Shown: piece after piece, positions 19,735 through 28,588 of the stretch
Position numbering within the stretch: the first letter of the stretch is position 1
Layout: each line of letters begins with the position of its first letter
Assembly (NCBI RefSeq): GCF_000092065.1
Contig: NC_009363.1
Location: forward strand, 1 to 64,000
Origin: Ostreococcus lucimarinus CCE9901
Lineage: Eukaryota > Chlorophyta > Mamiellophyceae > Mamiellales > Bathycoccaceae
Length of the DNA stretch: 64,000 nucleotides
Direction: 5' to 3'
Position numbers and translations under genes: made by a program
Notes under the pieces: generated by a model
What the model was told of the DNA's origin: nothing
What the model saw: only the letters and a program-made list of their open reading frames with translations
Database searches by the model: none

Positions 19735-19952
19735 GCGTCGCGACGACGACGACGACGGCGGACGACGCGACGACGACGGCGCGCTCGGCGCCCGTCGGGC
19801 GGAAACGCGCGCCGACGGTGCGCAGGGCGATCGCGAAGCGCAAGAGAGCCGCCCTGGACAAGGCGCTGTCGCACGTCGAGCGACGAGGCGTCAAGGCGGA
19901 TAGGAAGAAACTCAAGCGCGGGCATCGCGTCGCGGCGAGGGACGTGTACTGA
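19575..19952 (+). CDS. Small basic hypothetical protein with poly-Thr tract
   Basis: 125 residues, ATG 19575. Lys/Arg-rich ends (MAKGKRRKERIRAMKLAAR; KRKRAALDKALSHVERRGVK) flank a poly-Thr stretch encoded by a (GAC/ACG)n microsatellite. Such a composition is typical of nucleolar or ribosome-assembly proteins, but no family is recognisable. The repeat makes the length prone to polymorphism. Confidence 0.5.
19697..19733. repeat. (GAC)n microsatellite within coding sequence
   Basis: About twelve perfect trinucleotide units, read as Thr codons (ACG) in the 19575 gene. Similar GAC/ACG tracts occur at 22508-22535 (alternative oxidase presequence) and around 31938-31960. Confidence 0.9.
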
Positions 19953-20118
19953 AGCAGAAATTCGCGGTCTCGCTCGCGCGCGCGCGCGCGCTCGAGGGAG
20001 CGATTGTACGTTAGACGATTTGTAAGACGACGCCGCTCGCGCGGCTCGACGCTCGCCGCGCCGCCTCGCACCACAACCCTACTTGAAGATCCGCAGTCTC
20101 GGACTCGCGCGCGACTCG

Positions 20119-20562
20119 ATGTCCGCCGCGCTGTGCATAGGAAGAAAGTCCGCGGAAGACGTCGAGGACGCCGGGGAACTGCGACTCGGTCCCGATTTCG
20201 ACGACGCCAACTGCTTGTCGCTCGCCGAGGTGAAGATCGTGTGCGAGTCGAAAGTCGCCGACGACGCCGAACAAGCGGAGGAGACGTCGACGACGCGCAC
20301 GCGGGTGTTCGAGAAGACGTTAGCGTACGCGAAGCGGTTCAGCGGGAACACGAGCAGCACGGCGGCGGCGGCTATTCGGGAATTACACAACAATTCAGGG
20401 TTGCACGACTTTGAAGGCGCGGCGATCTCAAACTTGAAGCCGCAGGATTGGGACGAGGCGAAGACTTTAGTGCCGAGCTTGGAGCAGGAAGATCGCGGGT
20501 TGACCGAGGAAGGGATTCAAGCGATGTTAGACGAGATGTCGAACGTGCGGAAGTTCGAATGA
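20119..20562 (+). CDS. RPB4: RNA polymerase II subunit RPB4
   Basis: 147 residues from ATG 20119 (an upstream in-frame TTG at 20083 is not used). The N-terminal anchor LRLGPDFDDANCLSLAEV, the core KTLAYAKRFSGN, the LHDFEGAAISNLKPQDWDEAK strand-helix and the terminal LVPSLEQEDRGL...MLDEMSNVRKFE all follow RPB4/POLR2D. RPB4 pairs with RPB7 in the Pol II stalk and functions in initiation and mRNA export/decay. Complete and intronless. Confidence 0.9.
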   Translation: MSAALCIGRKSAEDVEDAGELRLGPDFDDANCLSLAEVKIVCESKVADDAEQAEETSTTRTRVFEKTLAYAKRFSGNTSSTAAAAIRELHNNSGLHDFEGAAISNLKPQDWDEAKTLVPSLEQEDRGLTEEGIQAMLDEMSNVRKFE

Positions 20563-20629
20563 AGTGGCCGTCCTCGCTTTGCTGTAAAACAATTAAATCG
20601 ACTACGCACGAAAGCAGCGACTCGCCGCG

Positions 20630-22003
20630 CTACACCGCGTCCCCCCAACGAGCCCTGTCGCTCATCTCTACCCCGTCCTCGTCTTCGTCGTGTTTGAGCG
20701 AAAAGTACATGTTTTCTTCCTCCGGTCTGAACATGTAGCCCGTGGCGACGTAGTACGCCAGCGTCGCGAGCTCGTTGAAAAACGCCGCCGTCCAGCGCAA
20801 CTCGTACTCCACCGTGGACTTGAGCAAGTAGACGATGATGCGAGTGAAGTAGATGTACGCCACGGTCATGACGTAAAAGTGACGGAACAGTAACAGCTTT
20901 TCCAAATTCCTCGCCTTCTTCTCGCTCGAATCCGAGGTGTCGCGCAAGTGCTTGATGCTCCACACAATCGGCACCAACACGGCGCAGCAGCACATGATGT
21001 CGATGACGATGAACATGTTTTGCCACGCGAACCAGCCTTGATCGGCGGGACCTTCTTCGCCTATCACGACCGCGGCTATGTTGGCCAGCACTTGGAGCGG
21101 GATCACGGCCATGAGCAAATTCTTCTCGCGCTGGTGCAAAAACGGCTTCAAGAAGCTCCACCCCATGCCCACGAGGGCGATGACGCTAAACATGAGCATC
21201 GACCGACAGACGGTGAAGACGTAGTACGCCGCCGTCCATCCACGCGATGACCCAGTGAGTCGCGTGATGTGATACCGCCCCGCCTGCGCGAGCACGGAGA
21301 GCGTCTTGAAACACACGAGCGCGAGCATGAGCCAGTGAATCTTTCGCACGCCGCGCTGCCCGTTCGCTCGACCGAGAATGAACGCCCACGCCACGGCCGC
21401 GCACGTGTCCAACAAAAAGAACAAGTAATACACGCTCGGTAACGACTTCTCGCCCGCTCCCAAGTAATCATTACGCCCCCTGGCGTCTTTATTCGCAAAC
21501 GTCGTCGTGATCTCAAACGACACCACCGTGTGCGGCGCGCAGCTGGCGAAAAACAGCATGTAATCCCCCGGCACCTTTATCTCCTTCATGAACTCGTACG
21601 AACTCACCTCCCGCTCACCCTTCTTCAACTGCGCGTCCATATCCGCGAACGTGAACGCCTGATCGACGAAATCCACGTCCAACACGCACGCCCCGTCCTC
21701 GAGCGCGGCGTCGAGCGCGCCCTCGTCCTTGGCCTCGGTGATGAAAAACCCGAGCTTTGTCTTATCCAGCGGCGGCGCGTGTTCGGGCAGGTACACGCGC
21801 GATTCTTTCAGCGCGATCTCCATCGTCCCCCCCACCGCGAACCCGAACGGTTCGCGCAGTAAAATCAAGCTCCTATCGTCCTTGGACACCTCGTACGTCG
21901 CGATCCGCGCCTCCGCCGTCGCCGCCGTCATCGCCACCGCCACCACCGCGCACGCCGCGCCCAGCGCCGCCCGCGCGACGCCCGTTCGTCCTCGCCGCAC
22001 CAT
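20630..22003 (-). CDS. Lung-7TM/GOST-family membrane protein (GPR107/108-like)
   Basis: 457 residues from ATG 22001-22003. A signal peptide (ALGAACAVVAVAMTAATAEA) precedes a lumenal domain of about 170 residues with KVPGDYMLFFASCAP, then seven hydrophobic spans in the Lung_7-TM_R domain (YYLFFLLDTCAAVAW, IHWLMLALVCFKTLSV, YYVFTVCRSMLMFSVIALVGMGWSFLKPFL, and later VMTVAYIYFTRIIVYLL). The C-tail is acidic. Relatives sit in the Golgi and endosomes and act in trafficking. The frame continues to 22258 without an ATG better than this one. Confidence 0.88.
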   Translation of the reverse strand: MVRRGRTGVARAALGAACAVVAVAMTAATAEARIATYEVSKDDRSLILLREPFGFAVGGTMEIALKESRVYLPEHAPPLDKTKLGFFITEAKDEGALDAALEDGACVLDVDFVDQAFTFADMDAQLKKGEREVSSYEFMKEIKVPGDYMLFFASCAPHTVVSFEITTTFANKDARGRNDYLGAGEKSLPSVYYLFFLLDTCAAVAWAFILGRANGQRGVRKIHWLMLALVCFKTLSVLAQAGRYHITRLTGSSRGWTAAYYVFTVCRSMLMFSVIALVGMGWSFLKPFLHQREKNLLMAVIPLQVLANIAAVVIGEEGPADQGWFAWQNMFIVIDIMCCCAVLVPIVWSIKHLRDTSDSSEKKARNLEKLLLFRHFYVMTVAYIYFTRIIVYLLKSTVEYELRWTAAFFNELATLAYYVATGYMFRPEEENMYFSLKHDEDEDGVEMSDRARWGDAV

Positions 22004-22436
22004 CGCGCGCGGTGATCGCGCCGGTCGAGATCCGCGCCGTCGCTCGCGTCGATCGATCGAATCCAATCCAATCCAATCGAACGCCGCCTCGGGCGCGCGA
22101 ATCGGAATTCGACGCGCGCGTCGCGCGCGCGCGCGCGATCCGCCCCCGTCGCGCGCGCGCGCGTCGTATCCGCGTCGTCGCCGTCGCCGCGATCGAATCG
22201 CGTCGCGAACTCGCGCGCCGCGCGCGCCGGACGCGACGGACGCGTCGCGCGCGCGCACACCCGGAAGCGACGACCGGCGCGCCCGACCCTAAACCCTAAA
22301 TACCCGGAAGTGACGGGACGACCGACGACCGCATCCAGGGTGCCTCGTCCGCGCGCGCGCGACGGCGTCGCACATCGCGACTCGACGCGACGCGCGACCG
22401 ACGCGACGGGGCGCGACGCGGCGACGACGACCCGGC
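22004..22436. other. Divergent intergenic region, 7TM / alternative oxidase
   Basis: 433 bp of highly CG-rich DNA upstream of both genes. It holds a telo-box-like double heptamer at 22287-22300 and otherwise low-complexity CG/CGA tracts. No gene is supported. Confidence 0.5.
22287..22300 (+). promoter_or_regulatory. Interstitial telomeric double repeat / telo-box
   Basis: Two exact CCCTAAA heptamers in tandem, 137 bp upstream of the alternative oxidase ATG and 284 bp upstream of the 7TM gene. In plants the telo-box (AAACCCTA) in promoters is bound by telobox-binding and Myb-type factors. Two units are too few to indicate a chromosome fusion. Confidence 0.5.
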
Positions 22437-23630
22437 ATGCGACGCGCGTGGGAGGAACTCGCGCGACGCGCGACGCGCGACCGAGGACGCGACGCGCGAT
22501 GGGCGATGACGACGACGACGACGACGACGACGACGGATCGCGCGGTGACGGCGCGCGCGACGCGATTCGCGACGACGGCGGCGCGTGGACCGGAAATGAA
22601 ATGGCGATGCGTCGGAGCGCGCGCGATGGGAGCGCCGAGGACGCGCGCGTGCGCGTGCGCACGGTGCGCGGGCGAGCGAGGCGCGCGCGCGAGGGAGGGT
22701 GCGCGCGCGGGGGCGTCGACGGGGGGGGGGAAGGGACGGACGTTCGCGTCGTCGACGAGCGAGGCGAGCGCGCGAGCGGCGGAGGTGGTGCGAGATGAGG
22801 CGAGCGAGGCGGCGAGCGCGAAATTAGCGGCCGCGATGGCGCGGAGCGCGGACTCGTACATGCTGTTTCACCCGCAGTACGACTTGCGACAGGTGGAAAA
22901 CGTGAAACCGGCGCATCGACAGCCGAGACACGTGCGCGATTACTTGGCGTACGGGTTGGTGCAATTCTCGCGATGGTCGTTCGATAAAGTCACCGGGTAC
23001 ACGCCGAAGAAATCGCTCACCACGGATGGATGGTTGATGAGATTCATCTTTTTGGAAACCGTCGCGGGGGTGCCCGGCATGGTGGGCGCGATGCTGCGAC
23101 ACATGATGTCTCTGCGCACGCTCAAGCGCGATCACGGTTGGATTCACACCTTGCTCGAGGAAGCGGAAAACGAACGCATGCACTTGCTGACGTTCCTGAA
23201 GCTTCGCGAACCAGGGCTGATGTTTCGACTCGCCGTCCTCGGCGCGCAAGGGGTGTTTTTCAACGCCTTTTTTCTGTCGTATCTGATTTCTCCGCGAACG
23301 TGCCATCGATTCGTGGGGTATCTTGAAGAGGAAGCCGTGCGCACGTACACGCACGCGTTGCACGACATCGACGGCGACGGTCCCGCGAGCGAATGGGCGA
23401 CGATGCCCGCGCCCAAGCTCGCGATTAAATACTGGCGAATGCCCGACGACGCCACGGTGCGCGATTTAATCATCGCCGTGCGCGCCGACGAAGCGTCGCA
23501 CTCCCACGTCAATCACACCCTGTCTTCCATGGGTATTCGACAAGCCAATCCGTTCCACGTCGGTCACACCGAGTTGCCGGAGAATTTCGTCGAGCCGCCT
23601 GCGGGCTTCGTCCCGGAACACTGCCGTTAA
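22437..23630 (+). CDS. AOX: Mitochondrial alternative oxidase
   Basis: 397 residues from ATG 22437. The di-iron ligands are all present: LETVAGVPGM, LEEAENERMHLL, EEEAVRTYTH and RADEASHSHVNH. Two membrane-associated helices follow the first block (VPGMVGAMLRHMM; RLAVLGAQGVFFNAFFLSYL). AOX oxidises ubiquinol and reduces O2 to water, bypassing complexes III and IV. The first 130 residues are Arg/Ala/Thr-rich and include repeat-encoded poly-Thr and a G10 run near 22720, so the exact start is uncertain; MGAPRTRACACARCAGE later would make a more normal presequence. The regulatory N-terminal Cys of angiosperm AOX is not evident. Confidence 0.93.
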   Translation: MRRAWEELARRATRDRGRDARWAMTTTTTTTTTDRAVTARATRFATTAARGPEMKWRCVGARAMGAPRTRACACARCAGERGARAREGARAGASTGGGKGRTFASSTSEASARAAEVVRDEASEAASAKLAAAMARSADSYMLFHPQYDLRQVENVKPAHRQPRHVRDYLAYGLVQFSRWSFDKVTGYTPKKSLTTDGWLMRFIFLETVAGVPGMVGAMLRHMMSLRTLKRDHGWIHTLLEEAENERMHLLTFLKLREPGLMFRLAVLGAQGVFFNAFFLSYLISPRTCHRFVGYLEEEAVRTYTHALHDIDGDGPASEWATMPAPKLAIKYWRMPDDATVRDLIIAVRADEASHSHVNHTLSSMGIRQANPFHVGHTELPENFVEPPAGFVPEHCR

Positions 23631-24064
23631 GAGACGCGGACGAATCCCGCGCCTCGAATTTCGCGTCGGGGCGGCTGAAACGCCCGTCGGGGCGGCTGAA
23701 ACGCCCGGCGCGTCGATTACAACAAATTTCAATTCACTGTATCCATCTCCTCGCACGCGCAGCGCAGCAATAGCAATTAATCACCGTTTTTAATTTTTAA
23801 ATTTTAAGAGCGCATCATTCGTTCGTTCGTTTGGCGGAGGACGAGAAGACGAGCGCCGCGGTTTTATTTTTCTTCGTCGTTGCGTAAATGTATTCACAAA
23901 GGTTCGGGGGACGAAAGAAACGGAAATCAAAACGATCGATCGACGAAACTCCGCCTAACGCCGCCTTTGTCCGCGCGTCGCGAGACGCGGCACGACGCTT
24001 ATTCTGTATATAAAGTAAACTCGAGAAGACGACGTCGCGTTCCGGCGACGGCGGCGTCGGACGC
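23631..24064. other. Convergent intergenic region with short tandem repeat
   Basis: 434 bp between the ends of AOX (+) and the selenoprotein SECIS (-). It has two tandem 21-bp units at 23664-23705 and an AT-rich patch near 23780-23815, unusual for this window and possibly a 3' processing/termination region. No gene is supported. Confidence 0.5.
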
Positions 24065-24140
24065 CGCGTTCGTTTCCATCGACGACGCAGCGAGCCAATA
24101 ACATCAGCCCTTTCGCTGCGTCGCGTCACGTACGTACGCG
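24065..24140 (-). promoter_or_regulatory. SECIS element (form II) of the selenoperoxiredoxin
   Basis: On the minus strand, 62 nt after the stop. Helix I: CGCGTACG pairs with CGAACGCG with one A-A mismatch. Then an internal loop and the GTGA of the quartet (24126-24129) opposite GAT (24078-24080). Helix II: about 12 pairs (GCGACGCAGCGA with TCGCTGCGTCGT, one G-U). The apical loop begins with unpaired AA and can form a 6-bp minihelix GCTGAT/ATTGGC with GTT loop, the form II layout. Quartet, helix length and AA all match the eukaryotic SECIS consensus. Confidence 0.88.
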
Positions 24141-24202
24141 CACATCCTCAACCATCGCGTTGAACCTCGTCGTCTTCGTCCCGTCAAAGTCATCGCGCGC
24201 GT

Positions 24203-24724
24203 CTACAACGCCGCGATTTCCTTCAACATGTTGTCGATGCACGACGCCTCCGGTCGCGCGTCTCCCGCGGGATCGTCCGGCGCTTCGCTCACGTTCAGCA
24301 CCTTGATCACCCCATCGTCGACGTACATCGCGAAGCGTTTGCATCGCTTCGGTCCGAGCTTCGCGCACGGTCCGGGCGCGACGAGCTCCACGTCCAGCGC
24401 CTTCGTGATCACCGAATTCGGATCCGCGAGGAACGAAATGTTTGACCCTTGAATCTTTTGATCGATCGCCCACGCCCCCATGACGGCGGCGTCGTTCACG
24501 CACATCACCAGCACCTCATCGATCCCGCTCGCGCGCAGCGCGTCCTGCCCCGCGAGGTATCCCGGGACCTGACACGTCGATCACGTCGGCGTGAACGCGC
24601 CGGGCAGGCCGACGACGAGCGATTTTTTACCGGCGAGACGCGCGCGCATCTTCACCGGCGTCGGCCAGGAGGGCTCGTGCGATTGCGCGACGACGTCGGG
24701 GAATTGGTCGCCGACGGCCACCAT
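24203..24724 (-). CDS. Type II peroxiredoxin, selenocysteine at the active site
   Basis: 173 residues if TGA at 24581-24583 is read as selenocysteine (residue 48); ATG 24722-24724, stop TGA 24203-24205, one frame throughout. Before it: VGDQFPDVV and VGLPGAFTPT; after it: STCQVPGYLAG, EVLVMCVNDAAVMGAW, FLADPNSVITKAL, FAMYVDDGVIKVLNV. In type II Prx the motif is PGAFTPTCS, so the TGA sits exactly at the peroxidatic Cys. A SECIS follows 62 nt beyond the stop. The enzyme reduces peroxides with glutaredoxin or thioredoxin; Sec should raise reactivity. Green picoalgae are known for many selenoproteins. Compartment probably cytosolic since no presequence is seen. Confidence 0.92.
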
Positions 24725-24996
24725 CGCGAGCGGCGGGAAGTCGACCGCGCGCGCGAGTGACGACCGAAGGCGAACGATCCGTGGGCGATCTCGTTGGACG
24801 GACACCCGGGCCCCGGGCAACCGACCGGGGGCGCGAGACGTCCATCGCGACGAGACGCGCGAGATCGAACGGCGATGGACGACGCAAAGGAGTGCGTGTA
24901 TGATTATATATTTATCTTATTAACCGTAAATAGAGTCATTCGTAGACGCATGTCACGTCGCGCGCCGGAACGGAACGCGGCGGAACGTTGGTTTCA

Positions 24997-26053
24997 TCAA
25001 TACGGATTGATGTATCCGGGGCACTGATTCCAGTTGGGCTTCAAGTCCTTCTTGATCTCGTCCGGTGCAAACTCAGTGACGCAAACGTGCGCGAAGAGCA
25101 AGGCGAAACCGGGATCGATGCCGGGCTTGGTCGTGATCTCGTGCGGGTACTTGGAAATCCAACCGCCGCGGAGCTCGGCGGTGAAGGCGGCGCACTCCCA
25201 CTTCAAGTCGGAGCCTTCGCAGCAGAAGAGATCGAATCGATCGATCGTCGTCCCATCGGCGGTCTTGATCTTGTACGAAATCTTCGTCACGTACTCCTTG
25301 TCGGTGACGTTCACATTCCGACGTTGGTGTCCTTGTTCGTCTCTGGTATAGTGCACCGACACTTGACGCGTGCAGTAGCCTTTGGCTTTGATCTTCACCG
25401 AGTACGCCCCGCCCGGGGTCTTCACCGACTTCAACTTGGCCTCGGAAAACGTGCGCCATTTCATAGAGTAAAACCTGTTCTCTCCCATCTGCATCTGTTG
25501 CATCATCTGCTTGAACATGTTCGTCACGGTTCGAACGTTGGGGTTATCGTCGCCGTCGTCCTCCGAGTCGGCTCCGAGCGACATCCCCATATCAAAGTGC
25601 GGTTTTTCGTTGTACTTCAACTTCCACAGCACTTGCCCTTTCTTCTTATCGTTCGGGTCGATTCGCGTGTAGTTTTCCAAGTCAATGTACCCAGTCGGGT
25701 CGAAGAAACCCTTCCCTTCGCGATTCAGAAACAGCCAGCGATTGTTCGGTCCCACTTCGTCTCGATAGACTTCGTAGTCCTTGTTGAACATCGAGCACGA
25801 CTTGACGACGAATTTGCTCGGTCCCTGGTGGCGCGTCGCGCGTTCGTCTCGTCGTCAGTCGTTCGTCGCGTCGCGTCGCGGCGCGCGCGTTCACTCGTTC
25901 GCCACGACGCATCCATCATCGCGCGCGACGTCCGATTCGATTCGACGGCGCCTCGGCGCGACGCGCGCGCGTCCGAGCGCGCACCTCCGGGTCGGCGATG
26001 ATGTTCGCCGGCACGTCCGGCGTGCTCTCGCATATGCTCGCGCACGCGCCCAT
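24997..26053 (-). CDS. Putative LURP-one/tubby-like protein, acylated N-terminus (one intron)
   Basis: Exon 1 25985-26053 encodes MGACASICESTPDVPANII plus four residues; intron 25825-25984 (GTGCGC donor, ACTGAC at about 25855-25860, acceptor caccag), exon 2 24997-25824; both phase 0, total 298 residues. MGxC is a good N-myristoylation plus palmitoylation signal, implying membrane attachment. Exon 2 has beta-rich blocks (FVVKSCSMFNKDYEVY, NRWLFLNREGKGFFD, YSVKIKAKGYCTRQVSVHY) and ends with GIDPGFALLFAHVCVTE, which resembles the close of LURP-one domains. That family name is tentative. Confidence 0.6.
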
Positions 26054-26138
26054 GGCGACGACGACGACGCGACGATGCGATCAATGCGGCCATTTCTAGC
26101 TCGAGTTGCAATAGCGCCCAACTTCACTCTTCGACCCC

Positions 26139-26233
26139 ATGGCGCGTCCTCGCGTCCATCTCACTCGCGTCGCGCCCGCGTCACCGCGCGCGTCGCGTCG
26201 CGCCGAGCGTCACCCGTCTCGCGCGCGACGAAT

Positions 26234-26264
<31 letters not shown>

Positions 26265-27338
26265 TCGTCCCCGTCGCTGCTCTTTGCCACCTCCGCCGCG
26301 CTGGAGCACGTGCAGTTGGGGCACCCGGAGAGCAACGCTCGCGTGCCCGCCATCTTAGACGCCCTCGAGGCGGGCGCTCTGACCCCCGCCGCGAGACCGG
26401 GTGAGGTGTTGGAGATCACAGACGTCGTGCCGGCGACGAAAAAGGCGCTCGAGCGTGTGCACGCGAAGAATTACTGCAACGGGCTCGAGTTGTTGTGCGC
26501 CACGCGAGCGCCGACGAATTTAGACACCGCACCGACGTACTGCACGCCGTCGAGCTTTCAAGACGTGATGCTAGGCGTCGGTGCGGCGACGCGATTGGTG
26601 GATGAGGTGATCGATCGCGCGAAGGAGACGAAAGAAAAGGCGCCGAGCGCGTTTGGTTTGATACGCCCACCGGGACACCACGCGGTGCCGCGAGGGGCGA
26701 TGGGATTTTGTTTGGTCGGCACCGCGGCGGCGGCGGCGAGACACGCGCAGCTTAGAGGGCATAAAAAAGTGCTCATTTTCGATTACGACGTGCACCACGG
26801 TAACGGTACGAATGATATTTTCCGAGACGACGATTCCGTGCTGTTCATCTCCACGCACGAGGACGGGAGCTATCCGGGGACGGGGAAGATTACGGATATG
26901 GGCGAAGGCGATGGTCTGGGTGCGACTATTAATATACCTTTGCCTCCGGGAAGCGGTGATAAGGCGGTGTTGAGCGCTTTGGAAGAAATCGTCGTTCCGG
27001 CGGCGGCGCGGTTCCAACCCGACTTCATCATCGTCAGTGCCGGCTACGACGCGCACTGGCGAGATCCTCTCGCTGGGTTGACGTTTCGCACGGGAACGTA
27101 CCATCGTCTTTGCACAAAGTTGAAAGAACTGGCGAATGAGATGTGCGGCGGGAAAATCGTGTTCTTATTAGAGGGCGGGTATGATTTGGTGGGTTTGAGC
27201 GAAGGCGTCGCGGATTCTTTCCGCGCGCTCTTGGGCGACGCCTCAACGGACGTCGGCGAGATTCCCGGGCTGAGAGACGAGCCCGATGATAAAGTGCGAA
27301 ATGTTCTCACCGAAGTCAAGGCGATGCATCAAGTTTAG
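26139..27338 (+). CDS. Class II histone deacetylase, HDA14-like
   Basis: 399 residues from ATG 26139. Active-site RPPGHHA, zinc ligands in DYDVHHGNGT and AGYDAHWRDP, and EGGYDL are all intact. The first 50 residues are Arg/Ser/Ala-rich, consistent with plastid or mitochondrial targeting; Arabidopsis HDA14 works in chloroplasts, deacetylating Rubisco activase among others. Its substrate here is not evident. It is divergent from the LURP-like gene with 85 bp between starts. Confidence 0.88.
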
Positions 27339-27413
27339 ATCGCGATGGATTGTTTTATTTTATTTTTTAATGCTGCTGCAGCGCGACTTGATTTGCTTTT
27401 CAACGCGGTGCGG

Positions 27414-28412
27414 TCACGCGCGAATCGAAGACTCGGATACAATCTCGCAATCCTCACCGTTCACTGCGAGAGTCGACAAGCGTAAGGATTGCGCCGAGCG
27501 CGTGCGCACATTGAATCCGATCCGCTTCGTGGAGTACAACGCGATGTACGCGTCGTATCCGCGATCGCGCAACTCGAAGACGCGACCGTCCTCCGGCGCG
27601 TACATCGTGCGCGCGTCCGCACCGTACGCGCTACTTGAGTATAACACAACACCATCGCGCGCAAACTTGAACAAAATCTTCCACCCGCCGCTGATGCTTT
27701 CACCCGATGCGAGCACGATGTAAATGTCCATGCCAAACTCTGAAGATCCGTCTGCTTGCGGGCTCTCCCATCGAATATCCGTTCTCGCGACGCACCGCGG
27801 TTGATTCGGTGGCGGTGGCGAAAGTGGCGGTGGCGAAGGCGGCGGAGGCGAAGGCGGCGGCCGTTGTAAAGGTGGGGAAGTCGTCGACGCCGGCGCCGGC
27901 GTTGAAGTTGTCGGGTCGTTCACGGCGTTGAAGTTGTCGGGTCGTTCTCTCTGACGTTTGGCTAGAAATTCAACGACAGGATTCTCTACGATCTTACCCT
28001 CGATTTCGATGCTTTCGCGCGCCAACGCCTTCAACATCAGCGTCGACGTTGATTCCAACACTTCCATCGCCTGTCGCCTCGCTTCGTACGTTAGCTCTTC
28101 CTCGCGCGCCAGCGTCGTCGCCGCCCGCGCCGCGGCCTCCATCGAAACCTTCCCGCGCGCGCTCGCGTCGAAATCCAAGTCCGCGCACACGCCCCATTTT
28201 CCGTCCTCCTCCGCCACGCACCACAGCGCCCCGTCTCGTCCGTAGGGCACGCACTCGTTCACGAAGACGTCCTCCGCGAGCTCCAGCGGCCATTTGCACG
28301 AGCGGCCGTCCGCGGTGAACGTCGTCGCGCGCGCGCCCTCGATCGCGAGCGCCGTCGAGACGACGAGCGCCGCGCGCGCGATCGTCCGCGCGCGCTTTTT
28401 CGCGCGCGCCAT
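27414..28412 (-). CDS. Secreted FN2-like, proline-rich surface protein
   Basis: 332 residues, ATG 28410-28412. Signal peptide (AALVVSTALAIEGARA), then a Cys-bearing module CKWPLEL...NECVPYGRDGALWCVAEEDGKWGVC-like spacing that fits a fibronectin type II domain, a helical stretch, a Pro-rich hinge (SPPPPSPPPLSPPPP, residues about 185-205) and a C-terminal beta-rich domain (DIYIVLASGESISGGW; RVFELRDRGYDAYIALYS). SPPPP motifs are hydroxyproline O-glycosylation sites in green algae, as in pherophorins. FN2 modules bind matrix glycans or gelatin in animals. I infer an extracellular or scale/surface glycoprotein. The C-terminal domain family is unrecognised. Confidence 0.65.
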   Translation of the reverse strand: MARAKKRARTIARAALVVSTALAIEGARATTFTADGRSCKWPLELAEDVFVNECVPYGRDGALWCVAEEDGKWGVCADLDFDASARGKVSMEAAARAATTLAREEELTYEARRQAMEVLESTSTLMLKALARESIEIEGKIVENPVVEFLAKRQRERPDNFNAVNDPTTSTPAPASTTSPPLQRPPPSPPPPSPPPLSPPPPNQPRCVARTDIRWESPQADGSSEFGMDIYIVLASGESISGGWKILFKFARDGVVLYSSSAYGADARTMYAPEDGRVFELRDRGYDAYIALYSTKRIGFNVRTRSAQSLRLSTLAVNGEDCEIVSESSIRA

Positions 28413-28588
28413 CGCGCGATCGAGCGTCGTCGCGGCGTCGAGTGAGGCACGAGGATAAGAACAGTCACAAAAACAGTCACAAAAGGCGAACAGTCACACG
28501 ATCGCCGCGCGACGGCGAAAAATTTCGAGTTCAAACCGCGCGCGCGCGCGAACCGCGACGCCGCAGCGCGTCGCGCGCGCGCGTCGGC

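Noticed and set aside
22287-22300. Ancient telomere-telomere fusion point
   Set aside because: Only two heptamers in one orientation, in a promoter region.
24581-24583. TGA taken as a nonsense mutation splitting the peroxiredoxin into two genes
   Set aside because: It replaces the catalytic Cys exactly, the frame continues with conserved sequence, and a SECIS is present downstream.
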